Source: Candidatus Lachnoclostridium avicola
Lineage (GTDB): Bacteria; Bacillota; Clostridia; Lachnospirales; Lachnospiraceae
NCBI GenBank assembly: GCA_019114465.1
Contig: DXFM01000027.1
Span: 1-64,000 of the forward strand
Direction: 5' to 3'
DNA: 64,000 bases
In this document: positions 1 to 8,021 of the stretch, piece after piece
Numbering within the stretch: the stretch's first letter is position 1
Layout of the letters: the number at the start of each line of letters is the position of its first letter
Notes under the pieces: model-generated
Told to the model about the DNA's origin: nothing
The model's input: the letters and a program-made list of their open reading frames with translations, nothing else
Database searches by the model: none
Translations under genes and position numbers: made by a program

Positions 1-273
1 TGTTATACTCTTGCTCATGAAGGATATGGCCCCCTCTCGTCAAGTTGTTGTCCACAGCTCCAACTTTAACCGATGAGGCCCTATCCTTCATCCCTTTTTT
101 TCAACTGTCCAAGATGTATTGTACTCCTACAGGTTTATTTTATTCTTTGCGTCAGACATTTTTGGGCTTCACCCCTATGTGCCGGAGGCTTTGGCGATGG
201 GGCATATCACTGGATTGCAGGAAAACTGAAGCAGTGACTCATGTTATATATGGCGGGAGAGGAATGAAAAAAT
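1..273. other. intergenic region with an imperfect inverted repeat
   Basis: No convincing gene is seen here. An open frame at 45-311 has no family resemblance and no good ribosome binding site. Positions 19-31 and 77-89 form a near-perfect inverted repeat (GAAGGATATGGCC against GGCCCTATCCTTC, one mismatch) followed by a run of seven T near 94-100. This could be a terminator of a gene outside the window or the end of a decayed mobile element; the 45-base loop makes a classical terminator doubtful. Confidence 0.4.
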
Positions 274-471
274 ATGTACGGGCTTTTTCACTATCAGGTA
301 GAAATAGATAAAAAAGCCACCAAAGAGTGGTATGCTGCGGCGGCAGAGTGGAACTGCAGCTGTGAATCCTGCCGTAATTTTGTATCTTTGGCCCGCAAGC
401 GGAAATTTCCGGAATTCCATTTTGACCTGGAATTTAATATCACGCTGCCGTTTTTGGAGGTGAACCGATGA
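274..471 (+). CDS. small Cys-containing protein, possibly a truncated N-terminal domain
   Basis: This 65-residue protein has a GGAGAGGA ribosome binding site about 11 bases before the ATG. It resembles the start of a clostridial hypothetical family with the pattern Y-x-V-E-I-D, W-Y and C-x-C-x2-C-R-N-F (here CSCESCRNF at about residues 28-36). As I recall, that family normally continues past 100 residues, whereas this one ends in LPFLEVNR. The stop overlaps the ATG of the next lipoprotein gene (ATGA), so the two are probably translationally coupled. Function unknown. The C-terminus may have been lost by deletion, but a naturally short member is also possible. Confidence 0.5.
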   Translation: MYGLFHYQVEIDKKATKEWYAAAAEWNCSCESCRNFVSLARKRKFPEFHFDLEFNITLPFLEVNR

Positions 472-1952
472 GAAAAATAGTTTACGCCTGCCTGTGTGTA
501 GCTGCGGCTGCAATGTTTTTGACATCCTGCGGGGGGACGCCCAGCGGCGGGGAAGACCCGCAGAGTTCTGCGGCCGCTTCCGTGACCCGATCCGATCAGG
601 AGGACGGGGAAGAAACGAAGGAGTTTGACAGTACCCGTATGCTCTCCGCAGATTCCCGGGAGTTTTGCGGCATTTATTTAAAAGCAGGGGATCCGTCTTA
701 CCGCATTGAGGTGAAACCGGGAGGAAGGCGGAACCGCAATCAGCTCTCCTTTACTGTGAGCAGGAGTTTCAAAGATCATTTTGGCAGCGAAACCCTCCAT
801 TTCTGTCAGATGTTTCCTGATTTTTCCCGTAAGGAGTGGATGAGCTTTGACCTCACCGATCAGGCTTCTGAAGGTAACCGATTATCCTGCGGCTTTCAGG
901 CCACATGGAATGAGGAGGAACTATGGATCGAATTTCAGGGCCGCTCGGACGGGCTGGAGGACGGGGCTGTAGGCCGGTATTATCCGGAAGACTGTTATGT
1001 GATGCCGGAGGCATTTTTCCGCCCCCTGAACTGGGCGGATCTATGGGGACTGGCAGAGGAGGATATGAGGATTCTGAGAAATCAGTTTTATGCGGCCCAC
1101 GGGAGAGCTTTTGCGGATGAAGGACTCCAGACCTATTTCGAGAATCAGCCGTGGTACAGACCGGATGCGGCTTCCTCCTCAGGGATCGGCGGAGAAGAGC
1201 CGGCAGATTTTGACGAGACGGTGTTTTCCGGGGTGGAAAAAAGAAATATTGAATTTCTCCTTGAGATGGAGAAGATGCTTTCCGAAAAGGAGAATCCACA
1301 GACAGCTTCGGATGAGCTTCTGCAGGGCCTGAGGGATGAATACGAAATGCGTTCCCAGACTCCTTATTATCAGAAGATTAAAGACAGTATGGCGGGAAAT
1401 TCTCTTCCCCGCAGTGAGATTCTTGTGGAAATTTCAGCGGATCCGGAGGATTTTGAAGATTATGGAGTTTTCTATACTGCGCCGGGACGCATTTCTCTTC
1501 CTGTGACCGTCAGTCCGGCGGATTACGAAGCGGTGATGAAAAATGGGCAGGAAGCGGAAATCACCGTGAACGGGCTCACAGAGGAAACGGCAGTCATGAA
1601 GATTTCAGACAACATAGATTTTGGAGAGTGCAGGCTTTACTATGAGGGAGAGGATGAGCCGGATTACTATTTTATCACATATGAGCCTTATTCCGGAAAT
1701 TACCATCTCTGGCAGAACAGCGCGGACACGCTGTTTCAGCCGGTGTATGAGGGAGATATCTTCATATTGAAAGGGGCGCAGGAGGAGTATGTCAATTATT
1801 TTCCCCTACCCCTTTCCAGCCATCCGGAAGGACCTTATGCTTTGCGGAATATTTCGCCGGATGGAGAGTTTTCCGGTGACGATTATGGGGGAAATTATCC
1901 GGTGTTTGATTCCAGAGGGTATCTCAAGGCTCTTTATTATGCGGGAGATTGA
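468..1952 (+). CDS. YARHG-domain lipoprotein
   Basis: This 494-residue exported lipoprotein has a basic start, a hydrophobic stretch and a lipobox ending at Cys21 (FLTSC). A low-complexity Ser/Asp/Glu linker follows to about residue 55. Residues 193-232 match the YARHG pattern, with an L-R-N-x-F-Y-A-x-H-G-R core at 203-213 followed by the Q-x-Y-F and W-Y pair. YARHG is a short extracellular domain of unknown function common in Firmicutes lipoproteins. The C-terminal half (about 290-494) is unrecognised. The start overlaps the upstream stop, and it is the first of several co-oriented small exported or membrane proteins, suggesting a cell-surface operon. Function inferred only as surface-exposed. 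Confidence 0.8.
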   Translation: MRKIVYACLCVAAAAMFLTSCGGTPSGGEDPQSSAAASVTRSDQEDGEETKEFDSTRMLSADSREFCGIYLKAGDPSYRIEVKPGGRRNRNQLSFTVSRSFKDHFGSETLHFCQMFPDFSRKEWMSFDLTDQASEGNRLSCGFQATWNEEELWIEFQGRSDGLEDGAVGRYYPEDCYVMPEAFFRPLNWADLWGLAEEDMRILRNQFYAAHGRAFADEGLQTYFENQPWYRPDAASSSGIGGEEPADFDETVFSGVEKRNIEFLLEMEKMLSEKENPQTASDELLQGLRDEYEMRSQTPYYQKIKDSMAGNSLPRSEILVEISADPEDFEDYGVFYTAPGRISLPVTVSPADYEAVMKNGQEAEITVNGLTEETAVMKISDNIDFGECRLYYEGEDEPDYYFITYEPYSGNYHLWQNSADTLFQPVYEGDIFILKGAQEEYVNYFPLPLSSHPEGPYALRNISPDGEFSGDDYGGNYPVFDSRGYLKALYYAGD

Positions 1953-1974
1953 TGGATAGAGGAGGGGCAACGGG

Positions 1975-2637
1975 ATGAGGAGAAATTCTAAGACAGCTGT
2001 GGCCGGTGCGTTCTTGATCGCCTGCCTGGCGGCTTGCCGGGGCGGGAACGGTGAAATTCAGGCGCTTACAGAACCGGAGAACAGGGAAACGGAGAATGTC
2101 GAAACAGAGAGCGCCGAATTGGAAAACACTCTCGATCGGATCCCCATGGTTATGATTGACGGAGTGATGTATTATGATGCCGGGCGGGAGAGTACAGTTT
2201 CCGGACGCTGCGGCGTGATGGACGGGGAAATCACTTCCACGGTGGATGGAACAGAGGTGCCTGCGGCGGATGATCAGTCCAATTTCGGCTCCGGATACGG
2301 TTATCAGCGGGGACCGGAAGAGGGAACGGTTGAGGTCGATGTGGACGGCAGGTGGATGGTTTTCGAGCAGAGGGACGGAGAGAACGGGCAGGTGTATTTT
2401 GAGGGGCAGTGGTATGACACTGCGGATCTTTCCGAGGAAACGCTGGAATGGCTGGTGATGTACAACCGTCTTCCGGAGGAGGATCAGCTCGCCTTAAATC
2501 ATATCCCGCTGGAGTTGTGGGAGCTGTCCGGGATGGCGGAAGAAGGCGGACGGACCCAGGAGACGGATGGTTTTCGGAATCTTACGGAACTAAATGATAT
2601 GGAAATCCCAGACGAGGAAGAGGACTGGTTTTTTTGA
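1975..2637 (+). CDS. putative lipoprotein
   Basis: This 220-residue protein has a signal peptide and a lipobox at Cys21 (LAAC). A Glu/Thr-rich linker (about 25-50) resembles that of the preceding lipoprotein. The remainder is strongly acidic, with many Asp, Glu, Gly and Trp residues and no recognised domain. The ATG follows GGAGGGG by about seven bases and lies 22 bases after the upstream stop, so the two are likely cotranscribed. Exposure on the outer face of the membrane is inferred; the role is unknown. Confidence 0.7.
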   Translation: MRRNSKTAVAGAFLIACLAACRGGNGEIQALTEPENRETENVETESAELENTLDRIPMVMIDGVMYYDAGRESTVSGRCGVMDGEITSTVDGTEVPAADDQSNFGSGYGYQRGPEEGTVEVDVDGRWMVFEQRDGENGQVYFEGQWYDTADLSEETLEWLVMYNRLPEEDQLALNHIPLELWELSGMAEEGGRTQETDGFRNLTELNDMEIPDEEEDWFF

Positions 2638-2658
2638 CGATCAGTCCAGGAGGAAAAT

Positions 2659-3105
2659 ATGATTCAGAAGAAAAACAATTATCTAAAATCAATCATCCGC
2701 TTCCTCATACAGGCCGGGGTGATGGTGGCCCTTCTCGTGGGAGTTTCGATTTTCCACAGGGGCATGTATCTGATCGGTGTGCCGAAGGCGGAGAAAGTGC
2801 AGTACGTGACAGTCTCGTATCCGGAGGTCACGGATGAGGAAAAGAAAATAACGGACCGGGAACAGATCCGGCTGGCCGTCCAGCTGACCGGTTTTTTGCG
2901 GTATTCTCTGCTGGAGGAGGCAGACAGCGGGGAGAGTCCCATGATCACCATCACCTACTACCGGGAGAATCAGCCCGCCATAACCGTCTCGGCAAACAGG
3001 AATACGGTGTGGTGGAAGGGAAAATCCCATGTGATAAAGGATCCGGATATGTTTGTGAATCTGACGGAGGGAATCTTCTTTCTGGAGGATCTGCCGGAAG
3101 CATGA
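2659..3105 (+). CDS. single-pass membrane protein of unknown function
   Basis: This 148-residue protein has one N-terminal hydrophobic segment (about residues 14-33) and a soluble C-terminal part of about 110 residues. No lipobox is present, so it is probably an anchored protein with an outward domain. The ribosome binding site AGGAGG lies eight bases from the ATG. Co-orientation and short spacing with the two lipoprotein genes suggest one operon. No family recognised. Confidence 0.65.
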   Translation: MIQKKNNYLKSIIRFLIQAGVMVALLVGVSIFHRGMYLIGVPKAEKVQYVTVSYPEVTDEEKKITDREQIRLAVQLTGFLRYSLLEEADSGESPMITITYYRENQPAITVSANRNTVWWKGKSHVIKDPDMFVNLTEGIFFLEDLPEA

Positions 3106-3147
3106 GAAAAATCAATAAAGCCCTATGGCGGAAAGGATTCCTTTGAA

Positions 3148-3540
3148 ATGATTGTAAGTCCAATTAAAATTGACGAAACGTCCCCGTCCAATGAAGAGTG
3201 GAGGGCGGTTATGTCCGAAAAATTGAGGAGCGCTTCCAGGTTTGAGATTCACTGCTGGAAGGAAGAACAGAAAGAAATTGAGATGGCTCTGAGGTTTGGC
3301 AGGAAAAAACAGACAGACTGGGGTTTTGGAACGGTGATAGAGGGAGCGGTCACAGAAGAGCTGATCAATTTCCTGCTCACTCTCCCAAAGCCGGATGATA
3401 AGGATATATATAACAAGATGACGCCGTTTTTCAGTATTTTTCTGGATAACGGCTTTTCCTCCGAGCATTATGGCACGGAGCTGAATCAGCAGGAAGATGT
3501 GCTACTGCCGTGTCTCGATTTTACGGAATGGATGGATTGA
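3148..3540 (+). CDS. hypothetical protein, first half of an overlapping ORF pair
   Basis: This 130-residue soluble protein of unknown function contains an N-K-M-T-P-F-F-S-I-F-L-D-N-G-F-S-S-E-H-Y-G-T-E-L block at about 90-115 that looks like a conserved core. It ends LDFTEWMD and is overlapped for 44 bases by a second open frame at 3497-3757. The two frames could be one gene of about 200 residues with a +1 shift near 3535-3540, or two adjacent genes. No signal peptide or membrane segment is seen. Confidence 0.6.
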   Translation: MIVSPIKIDETSPSNEEWRAVMSEKLRSASRFEIHCWKEEQKEIEMALRFGRKKQTDWGFGTVIEGAVTEELINFLLTLPKPDDKDIYNKMTPFFSIFLDNGFSSEHYGTELNQQEDVLLPCLDFTEWMD

Positions 3541-3757
3541 CCGGCCGGAGCCGGCGTTGGTGGATCAGGCACTTTCCCAGATTATGGAGAATCATTCCGG
3601 CACTCTGGAGTGCCTGTTTCCCGATGAAAACGCCCTTCTGGTGCTGGACTGTGACTGCCTAAACTTATCTGTATACCATCCGTCGGAGAAGATGTGCCGC
3701 CTGCTTGCCCGGATTGCGGAGTCCGAGGGACTCTTCTGGAGGTTATCGGAGTCATAG
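3497..3757 (+). CDS. hypothetical protein, or second half of a frameshifted gene
   Basis: Only the part from about 3535 onward looks like a real protein (D-R-P-E-P-A-L-V-D-Q through to an S-E-G-L-F-W-R-L-S ending). The first dozen residues are shadow translation of the preceding gene. No ribosome binding site is visible for the ATG at 3497, which argues for expression as a frameshifted continuation of the upstream frame or for a different start. The block L-L-V-L-D-C-D-C-L-N-L-S-V-Y is distinctive but unassigned. It ends 12 bases from the convergent mscS-like gene, with no terminator between. Confidence 0.45.
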   Translation: MCYCRVSILRNGWIDRPEPALVDQALSQIMENHSGTLECLFPDENALLVLDCDCLNLSVYHPSEKMCRLLARIAESEGLFWRLSES

Positions 3758-3769
3758 ACGGGACACCTC

Positions 3770-4558
3770 TTATGAAGGTTCTTCAATAATTCTGATTCTC
3801 TGATAGAAAATCTTTATGCCTTCCGCGTCGTAGCGCTTTTTGATTTCCCTTCGCAGCTGGGTGCAGGCGATGAAGTTGTCGTCCAGGGTTTCCGTCCGGA
3901 TGGTGCATTTTAAGATAATCCCGTTTTCGGAGAAATCTTTGATCAGAACGGAAGTCTTTTTCTCCGATTCCGGCAGGCGGATCACCAGAGGATTTTCCTC
4001 CACCGCCTCTTCCATGATCTGGATGGCCCGCTCCAGATCGCAGCTGTAGTCCACCGGGATCTCCAGATAGTTTCCGACGAAATTGTGGCTGTAATTCTGG
4101 TTTTCCACGACGGCCTTGTTGATGATGGAGTTGGGAACCAGAAGACGGCTGTTGTGGTACGTGCGGATCACCGTGTGGCGGAGAGTCATATTCTCCACAA
4201 TGCCGGAAATGTTTAGGTCGGCGATGTTGATTTTCTCCCCCACGTCAAAAGGCTTAGTCCAGCTGAGCGTCAGACCGCTGATGATGTCGGCCAGAACTTC
4301 CTGGGCCGCGAATCCGGCCACGGCCACGAGAAGGCTGGAGCTGGTCAGCAGGGTGGTGCTCAGATTTTTTGTGGTTTCAAACATTCCGGTCACGGTGATC
4401 ACGGCCAAAACCAGCCAGACGGCCTTGACGATGCTTCCGATGAAGCTGATGTGGATTTTGTCGTTTTTCTTCGTGACGAACCGGAACACCTTGGAAATCA
4501 TGAAATTTCCGCAGAACCATATGACAAAAATAATCAAAAGCTGTATTGCAAGATTCAT
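3770..4558 (-). CDS. small-conductance mechanosensitive channel, MscS family
   Basis: This 262-residue membrane protein is expected to open under membrane tension and release solutes. It has two or three hydrophobic segments (about residues 2-20, 40-60 and 68-90). The pore helix and beta domain carry the MscS-type pattern V-A-G-F-A-A-Q-E-V-L-A-D-I-I-S-G followed by F-D-V-G-E-K-I-N. The C-terminal mixed domain ends in Y-Q-R-I-R-I. The start at 4558 is preferred over an ATG at 4618. It has GGAGAAG six bases upstream, and a promoter-like pair at 4599-4628 lies inside the longer reading. At about 260 residues it is a minimal-size MscS. Monocistronic, convergent with the lipoprotein cluster. Confidence 0.88.
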   Translation of the reverse strand: MNLAIQLLIIFVIWFCGNFMISKVFRFVTKKNDKIHISFIGSIVKAVWLVLAVITVTGMFETTKNLSTTLLTSSSLLVAVAGFAAQEVLADIISGLTLSWTKPFDVGEKINIADLNISGIVENMTLRHTVIRTYHNSRLLVPNSIINKAVVENQNYSHNFVGNYLEIPVDYSCDLERAIQIMEEAVEENPLVIRLPESEKKTSVLIKDFSENGIILKCTIRTETLDDNFIACTQLRREIKKRYDAEGIKIFYQRIRIIEEPS

Positions 4559-4598
4559 TCTCTTCTCCAATTTCAGACGTTTTATGTAAATTAATTCC

Positions 4599-4628
4599 AT
4601 TGTACCCGATTTTTTCATGATTTGTCCA
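4599..4628 (-). promoter_or_regulatory. predicted promoter of the mscS-like gene
   Basis: On the minus strand TGGACA (4628-4623) and TACAAT (4604-4599) are separated by 18 bases. The position is consistent with translation from 4558 rather than 4618. Confidence 0.45.
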
Positions 4629-5127
4629 GTTTTCGGATGTTTTTTCCCAATTTTCTTTTTTCAGAAAATCGCTGTCTCTCGGTGTTATACTGTAGGCATC
4701 CCTTCGGAAAATATTCATAAAATTGGGAAAGGAGATCTTAAGGGCGACGGATTACGGGAAAAGAAGACATGGGTTCACGGTCTGGAAACTAAAAAATGCC
4801 GGCGGGAGTCTGAGGAGCTCCGCCAGCGGTTCTGTCAGTTTTCTCTGTGGTGGTGTTCTCTGTGGTCCTCCAGCCACTGACTCTGCATCTTCTCGCTTTT
4901 GTGCTCTGCGACCTGGCCGCAGATGGAGAGCAGCTTCACCAGTTCCTGTTTGCTTACAACCGATTTTTATAAACGGGCAAATTTTAATGAATGGTAAGAG
5001 ATATGTAATACCATTTCTGCTTCAGTATGGTATACTGAATGTACTGACGGCGGCTGGGGCAGCCGGACTGGGAAAATGGAAGCGGCGGAAGTGCTTCCGG
5101 ATAAGCTGGAAGGAGGATCGTTTCGAT
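4629..5127. other. 500-base gap, possible gene remnant on the minus strand
   Basis: No intact gene is supported on the plus strand until the SHOCT gene. On the minus strand about 4844-4965 reads as a coding-like, charged peptide (VSKQELVKLLSICGQVAEH, then a Q-S-Q-W-L-E-D-H run ending in a His-rich tail before a stop). No ATG is seen; a GTG within it is possible but has no good ribosome binding site. It could be a decayed small gene. A TATACT near 5030 may be part of the promoter for the next gene. Confidence 0.35.
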
Positions 5128-5505
5128 ATGTCGAAAAAAATCAGGGTAAAACCGGGGAAAGGCCAGTCCGCCATGGGAATGGCGGCGGGAATTGTGTTCT
5201 GCCTCATTGGATTATTTGTGGTTATTCCCACATTCGGACTGTTCGGGGTATTCTGGACGGCCATGGCGGTGATAATCACGGTCACCAACGGAATCAATGC
5301 GTTTTCCGATAAAGGCGTGTCCTCCCATGAGATTATTATTGAAAATGAGGAGAGGCAGGAGATGAAATCAGAGCACTCGGAGGCAGAGACTCTGGAGAAG
5401 GATATCAGAGAGCGCCTGGATGCTGCCAGGGCCCTGTATGAGGAGGGAACCATTACGGGAGAAGAGTACGAGGCGAAGAGGAAGGAAATCCTGGAAAGGC
5501 TGTGA
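5128..5505 (+). CDS. small membrane protein with C-terminal SHOCT domain
   Basis: This 125-residue protein has two close hydrophobic segments (about residues 17-35 and 40-55) and a charged linker. Its C-terminal 30 residues have the SHOCT pattern (L-Y-E-E-G-T-I-T-G-E-E-Y-E-A-K-R-K-E-I-L). SHOCT helices are often oligomerisation or membrane-associated modules of unknown function. The start is set by AGGAGG at 5111-5116, 11 bases upstream; the same frame is open further upstream, but the upstream part does not look coding. The next membrane protein gene follows in the same direction. Confidence 0.75.
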   Translation: MSKKIRVKPGKGQSAMGMAAGIVFCLIGLFVVIPTFGLFGVFWTAMAVIITVTNGINAFSDKGVSSHEIIIENEERQEMKSEHSEAETLEKDIRERLDAARALYEEGTITGEEYEAKRKEILERL

Positions 5506-5541
5506 TCGTTTCGGCGGGTAGGCGAAGACGGGGCAGCGGGA

Positions 5542-6138
5542 ATGTGTAAGCGGGGAGGAATGAGGACTGTGAGACCGGAATATTATCTGGCAGGCATCAA
5601 CCTGGCGGGGTTCTGCCTGGAGGCGGCTGACGCCTGGCTGTACGGCCGCAGCGGGCGGCGGATCAACGGCATACTGATGGCAGCGGGCCTTCTGGGCGGA
5701 GCTCCAGGAATCCTTGGGGGAATTCTGATTCTGGACCGGAGAGCGGATAAGACCAATATGATGGCCAGGGTCTTTCTCCTGTGCGTGCTGGCGCTGGAGA
5801 TTCTGGGACTGGTGTTTTTCAGAGGCGGACACAGGGATGCCCTCTCTTTTGCGTTTCCGGAGTTTTTCGCGGCCCACCGGGTGTTTTCCGCGTATCTTCT
5901 GGCAGTGAACGCCGTGACCTTTGCCGCTTTCGGCATAGATAAGTGGAAGGCGGTGAGAAACCGGAAAAGGATCCGGATTGTCACGCTGTTGGCCCTGGCC
6001 TTTCTGGGCGGAGCCGCCGGCGGGCTGGCTGCCATGTATCTGTTCCGGCATAAGGTGAGAAAAAGCTATTTTGCCGTGGGACTGCCCATGATTCTGGCAG
6101 TACAGATTCTGGCGGTGTTCTGCGTGATGAATATATAA
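5542..6138 (+). CDS. DUF1294 membrane protein
   Basis: This protein of up to 198 residues has about six hydrophobic segments. The C-terminal 90 residues fit DUF1294: a Y-L-L-x-V-N-x-V-T-F segment, then D-K-W-K-A and a Gly-rich helix before F-R-H-K-V-R-K-S-Y-F. The function of DUF1294 is not known. The N-terminal half adds further membrane helices not typical of a minimal DUF1294 protein. The start is uncertain: ATG at 5542 has a weak site, ATG at 5560 is too close to GGGGAGGA, and a GTG at 5569 is best spaced from it. Confidence 0.75.
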   Translation: MCKRGGMRTVRPEYYLAGINLAGFCLEAADAWLYGRSGRRINGILMAAGLLGGAPGILGGILILDRRADKTNMMARVFLLCVLALEILGLVFFRGGHRDALSFAFPEFFAAHRVFSAYLLAVNAVTFAAFGIDKWKAVRNRKRIRIVTLLALAFLGGAAGGLAAMYLFRHKVRKSYFAVGLPMILAVQILAVFCVMNI

Positions 6139-6153
6139 AAGGGGATGAAAGAC

Positions 6154-6678
6154 ATGAAACTGGTTGTTCCGTCTATGGAATATGAAAACGAAATTCAGGC
6201 ATTCCGCCGGGAATTTATCAGAAGCGGAGGGGACATGGACGGCTGCATGTCTCTCAGGAGAATGGACCATACCGCAGATTGGATCCGGCAGGTGGAGGAA
6301 TGTTCTAAAAAGGAGACCTGCCCGGAAAAGTGGGTGGAGACGACGCAGTTTATCTATGTGAGAGAAGAGGATCACAAGGTAGTGGGAGTGATCCAGATTC
6401 GCCATTATTTCAATGAATTTCTGGAAAAGTACGGCGGGCACATTGGCTATTCCGTATGTCCATCGGAGAGGCGGAAGGGCTATGCGGGAAGGATGCTTCA
6501 CGATGTTCTGCCGATTTGCCGGGATCTGGGGATTCATCAGGTTCTGCTCTGCTGCCTGAAGGAAAATGAGGGAAGCCGCAGGACGATCTTAAAAAATGGG
6601 GGAGTTTATGAGTCTACGGTATTTGAGCCGGAACGCAAAGTGGAACTGGAGCGGTACTGGATTAGGCTGGATGATTAA
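6154..6678 (+). CDS. GNAT-family N-acetyltransferase
   Basis: This 174-residue acetyltransferase is expected to transfer acetyl from acetyl-CoA to an unknown amine. The acetyl-CoA binding loop reads R-R-K-G-Y-A-G-R-M-L at about residues 109-118, preceded by a beta strand with I-G-Y-S-V. The L-K-E-N-E-G-S-R-R block fits the predicted acetyltransferases of the COG3981 type. The ATG at 6154 is preferred to the one at 6145 because it sits nine bases from AAAGGGG. The gene is followed closely by two co-oriented genes. Substrate unknown. Confidence 0.8.
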   Translation: MKLVVPSMEYENEIQAFRREFIRSGGDMDGCMSLRRMDHTADWIRQVEECSKKETCPEKWVETTQFIYVREEDHKVVGVIQIRHYFNEFLEKYGGHIGYSVCPSERRKGYAGRMLHDVLPICRDLGIHQVLLCCLKENEGSRRTILKNGGVYESTVFEPERKVELERYWIRLDD

Positions 6679-6696
6679 ATCGGAGGAATGACAGAG

Positions 6697-7032
6697 ATGG
6701 GAAGAGGATGGTTTGATTTCCGCAGCGGTCCCCAGAAGGACCGGGATTACCGGGAATTTACGGAGAGAGTGTTTTCCGGAGGCTTAGCCCACAAAAAGAG
6801 GGTGAGAGGGCGGCTGGAAGAGGTGCTTCACCAGAAGGATGTCACCTATGAGTTTGTCTACTATGTGGCGCTGAAGGATCTGCTGGTGAGAAAGCCGAAA
6901 ATGACCTTTCAGGAGGGACTGGATCAGGTCTGCGGGGAGATCCATGTGATGAAGCTGAGCGACGCTGCGGTGGAAGGAATCCGGAGCGTGTTGGAGGAAG
7001 ATATGGCGGGAAAGCTGGGAGGAGAAGTATGA
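6697..7032 (+). CDS. hypothetical protein coupled to the ATC-hydrolase relative
   Basis: This 111-residue soluble protein, likely mostly helical, has no recognised domain. Its start at 6697 has GGAGGA nine bases upstream; the ATG at 6688 touches that site. The stop overlaps the next gene's ATG (ATGA at 7029-7032), so the pair is translationally coupled and probably works together. It could be a small partner or accessory subunit of the downstream hydrolase-like protein, which is inference from coupling only. Confidence 0.65.
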   Translation: MGRGWFDFRSGPQKDRDYREFTERVFSGGLAHKKRVRGRLEEVLHQKDVTYEFVYYVALKDLLVRKPKMTFQEGLDQVCGEIHVMKLSDAAVEGIRSVLEEDMAGKLGGEV

Positions 7033-7748
7033 ATTTTTCAGAGAGAACACAGGTATTTATCGTGGCGGCCTATTACCGCCATTTGACGGAGCAGTTTGGA
7101 GAGCGGGGAAAGGCCGCGTTTCTCCACGGGGTGAAGCACTACGGCATGCAGCGGGGAAGCCGCATGGCCCAGCGGGCGATCCGGGCGGGAGAGACTCTGG
7201 ATTACGGCACTTTCTGCCGGTACGGAGAATGGGTCTCCTCGGAGGAGGCGGTGAAGTCCGGGACGGCTAACGTGATGGAGATCGTGAGCGTCTCCCCTGA
7301 TTTTGAGTCCCATGTGACCGTCTGCCCCTGGTATCTGGCGTTTCAGCAGCTGGGGGCCAAAGAAGCGGGAGCTCTGTACTGTTCCTGCCTGGATGAGGCC
7401 ATCAACCAGGGATTTAACGGGGATATTCAGTTCCATACGGTGCAGACGAAGCACCACGAGGACTGCTGCATATTCCGGGTGTACAATTCCGGAATGACAG
7501 CGGAGACGGATACCCGGAAGCATATGGAATTTGTAAAAGGTTTTGACTATCACTGCGCCCACACGTTCTATGCCATTGGGGAGATGGTTCGCGGAATCTT
7601 TGAGGACGAGGGAGAGAAACTCTGCGGCCAGGTGCTTGGGGATTTTGAAAACGAATACGGAAAAGAGATGGCGGATGTGATCCGAAGCTATGAGAAAGTG
7701 AATTTCAACACCTGCCTGGAGCCGGAAATAAAATCACTGGAGGAATGA
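7029..7748 (+). CDS. L-2-amino-thiazoline-4-carboxylate hydrolase family protein
   Basis: This 239-residue protein of the ATC hydrolase family (PF14196 type) is named for ring opening of L-2-amino-thiazoline-4-carboxylate in cysteine formation, though most members are uncharacterised. The visible family pattern is W-Y-L-A-F-Q-Q-L-G followed by A-G-A-L-Y-C-x-C-L-D-E-A-I-N-x-G-F-N (about 98-135), then H-H-E-D-C-C-I-F. The conserved Cys, Asp and His residues are present. It overlaps the preceding small gene by four bases and is followed by a small membrane protein gene two bases later. Actual substrate unknown. Confidence 0.75.
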   Translation: MNFSERTQVFIVAAYYRHLTEQFGERGKAAFLHGVKHYGMQRGSRMAQRAIRAGETLDYGTFCRYGEWVSSEEAVKSGTANVMEIVSVSPDFESHVTVCPWYLAFQQLGAKEAGALYCSCLDEAINQGFNGDIQFHTVQTKHHEDCCIFRVYNSGMTAETDTRKHMEFVKGFDYHCAHTFYAIGEMVRGIFEDEGEKLCGQVLGDFENEYGKEMADVIRSYEKVNFNTCLEPEIKSLEE

Positions 7749-7749
7749 G

Positions 7750-7962
7750 ATGAACCGATTGCTGCTTGCGTTTCTGAAGTCTATGGTTGTTACGGTGGGG
7801 TTTGATGCCGTCTGTTTTCTTTACGGAGCGGTGTCGGGCAGTCACTATGAGATTTCCCTGCCCATTGAGGTGATTCTGTTTTTGGTGATATTTGTCACCA
7901 GCTACGGGGAGTATCTGCTGGATGACCGGAACCGGCGGGATGACCAGGCGAAGGATCAATAG
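7750..7962 (+). CDS. small two-helix membrane protein
   Basis: This 70-residue protein has hydrophobic segments at about 8-28 and 38-55 and a charged C-terminus (DDRNRRDDQAKDQ). The GGAGG ribosome binding site lies inside the end of the upstream gene, seven bases before the ATG, indicating coexpression with the ATC-hydrolase relative. No family recognised. Confidence 0.6.
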   Translation: MNRLLLAFLKSMVVTVGFDAVCFLYGAVSGSHYEISLPIEVILFLVIFVTSYGEYLLDDRNRRDDQAKDQ

Positions 7963-8021
7963 ACGGCGGAAGAAATCAAAGGATGAGAAGCCGTACATAG
8001 TACACGGGAGGAGAGATACCG

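Noticed and set aside
45-311. Possible small gene at the window start
   Set aside because: No ribosome binding site at the ATG, no recognisable family, and it overlaps the better-supported ORF at 274.
5368-6537. Open frame of 389 codons on the minus strand
   Set aside because: It lies opposite the SHOCT, DUF1294 and GNAT genes and reads as a low-complexity His/Gln/Pro shadow with no ribosome binding site.
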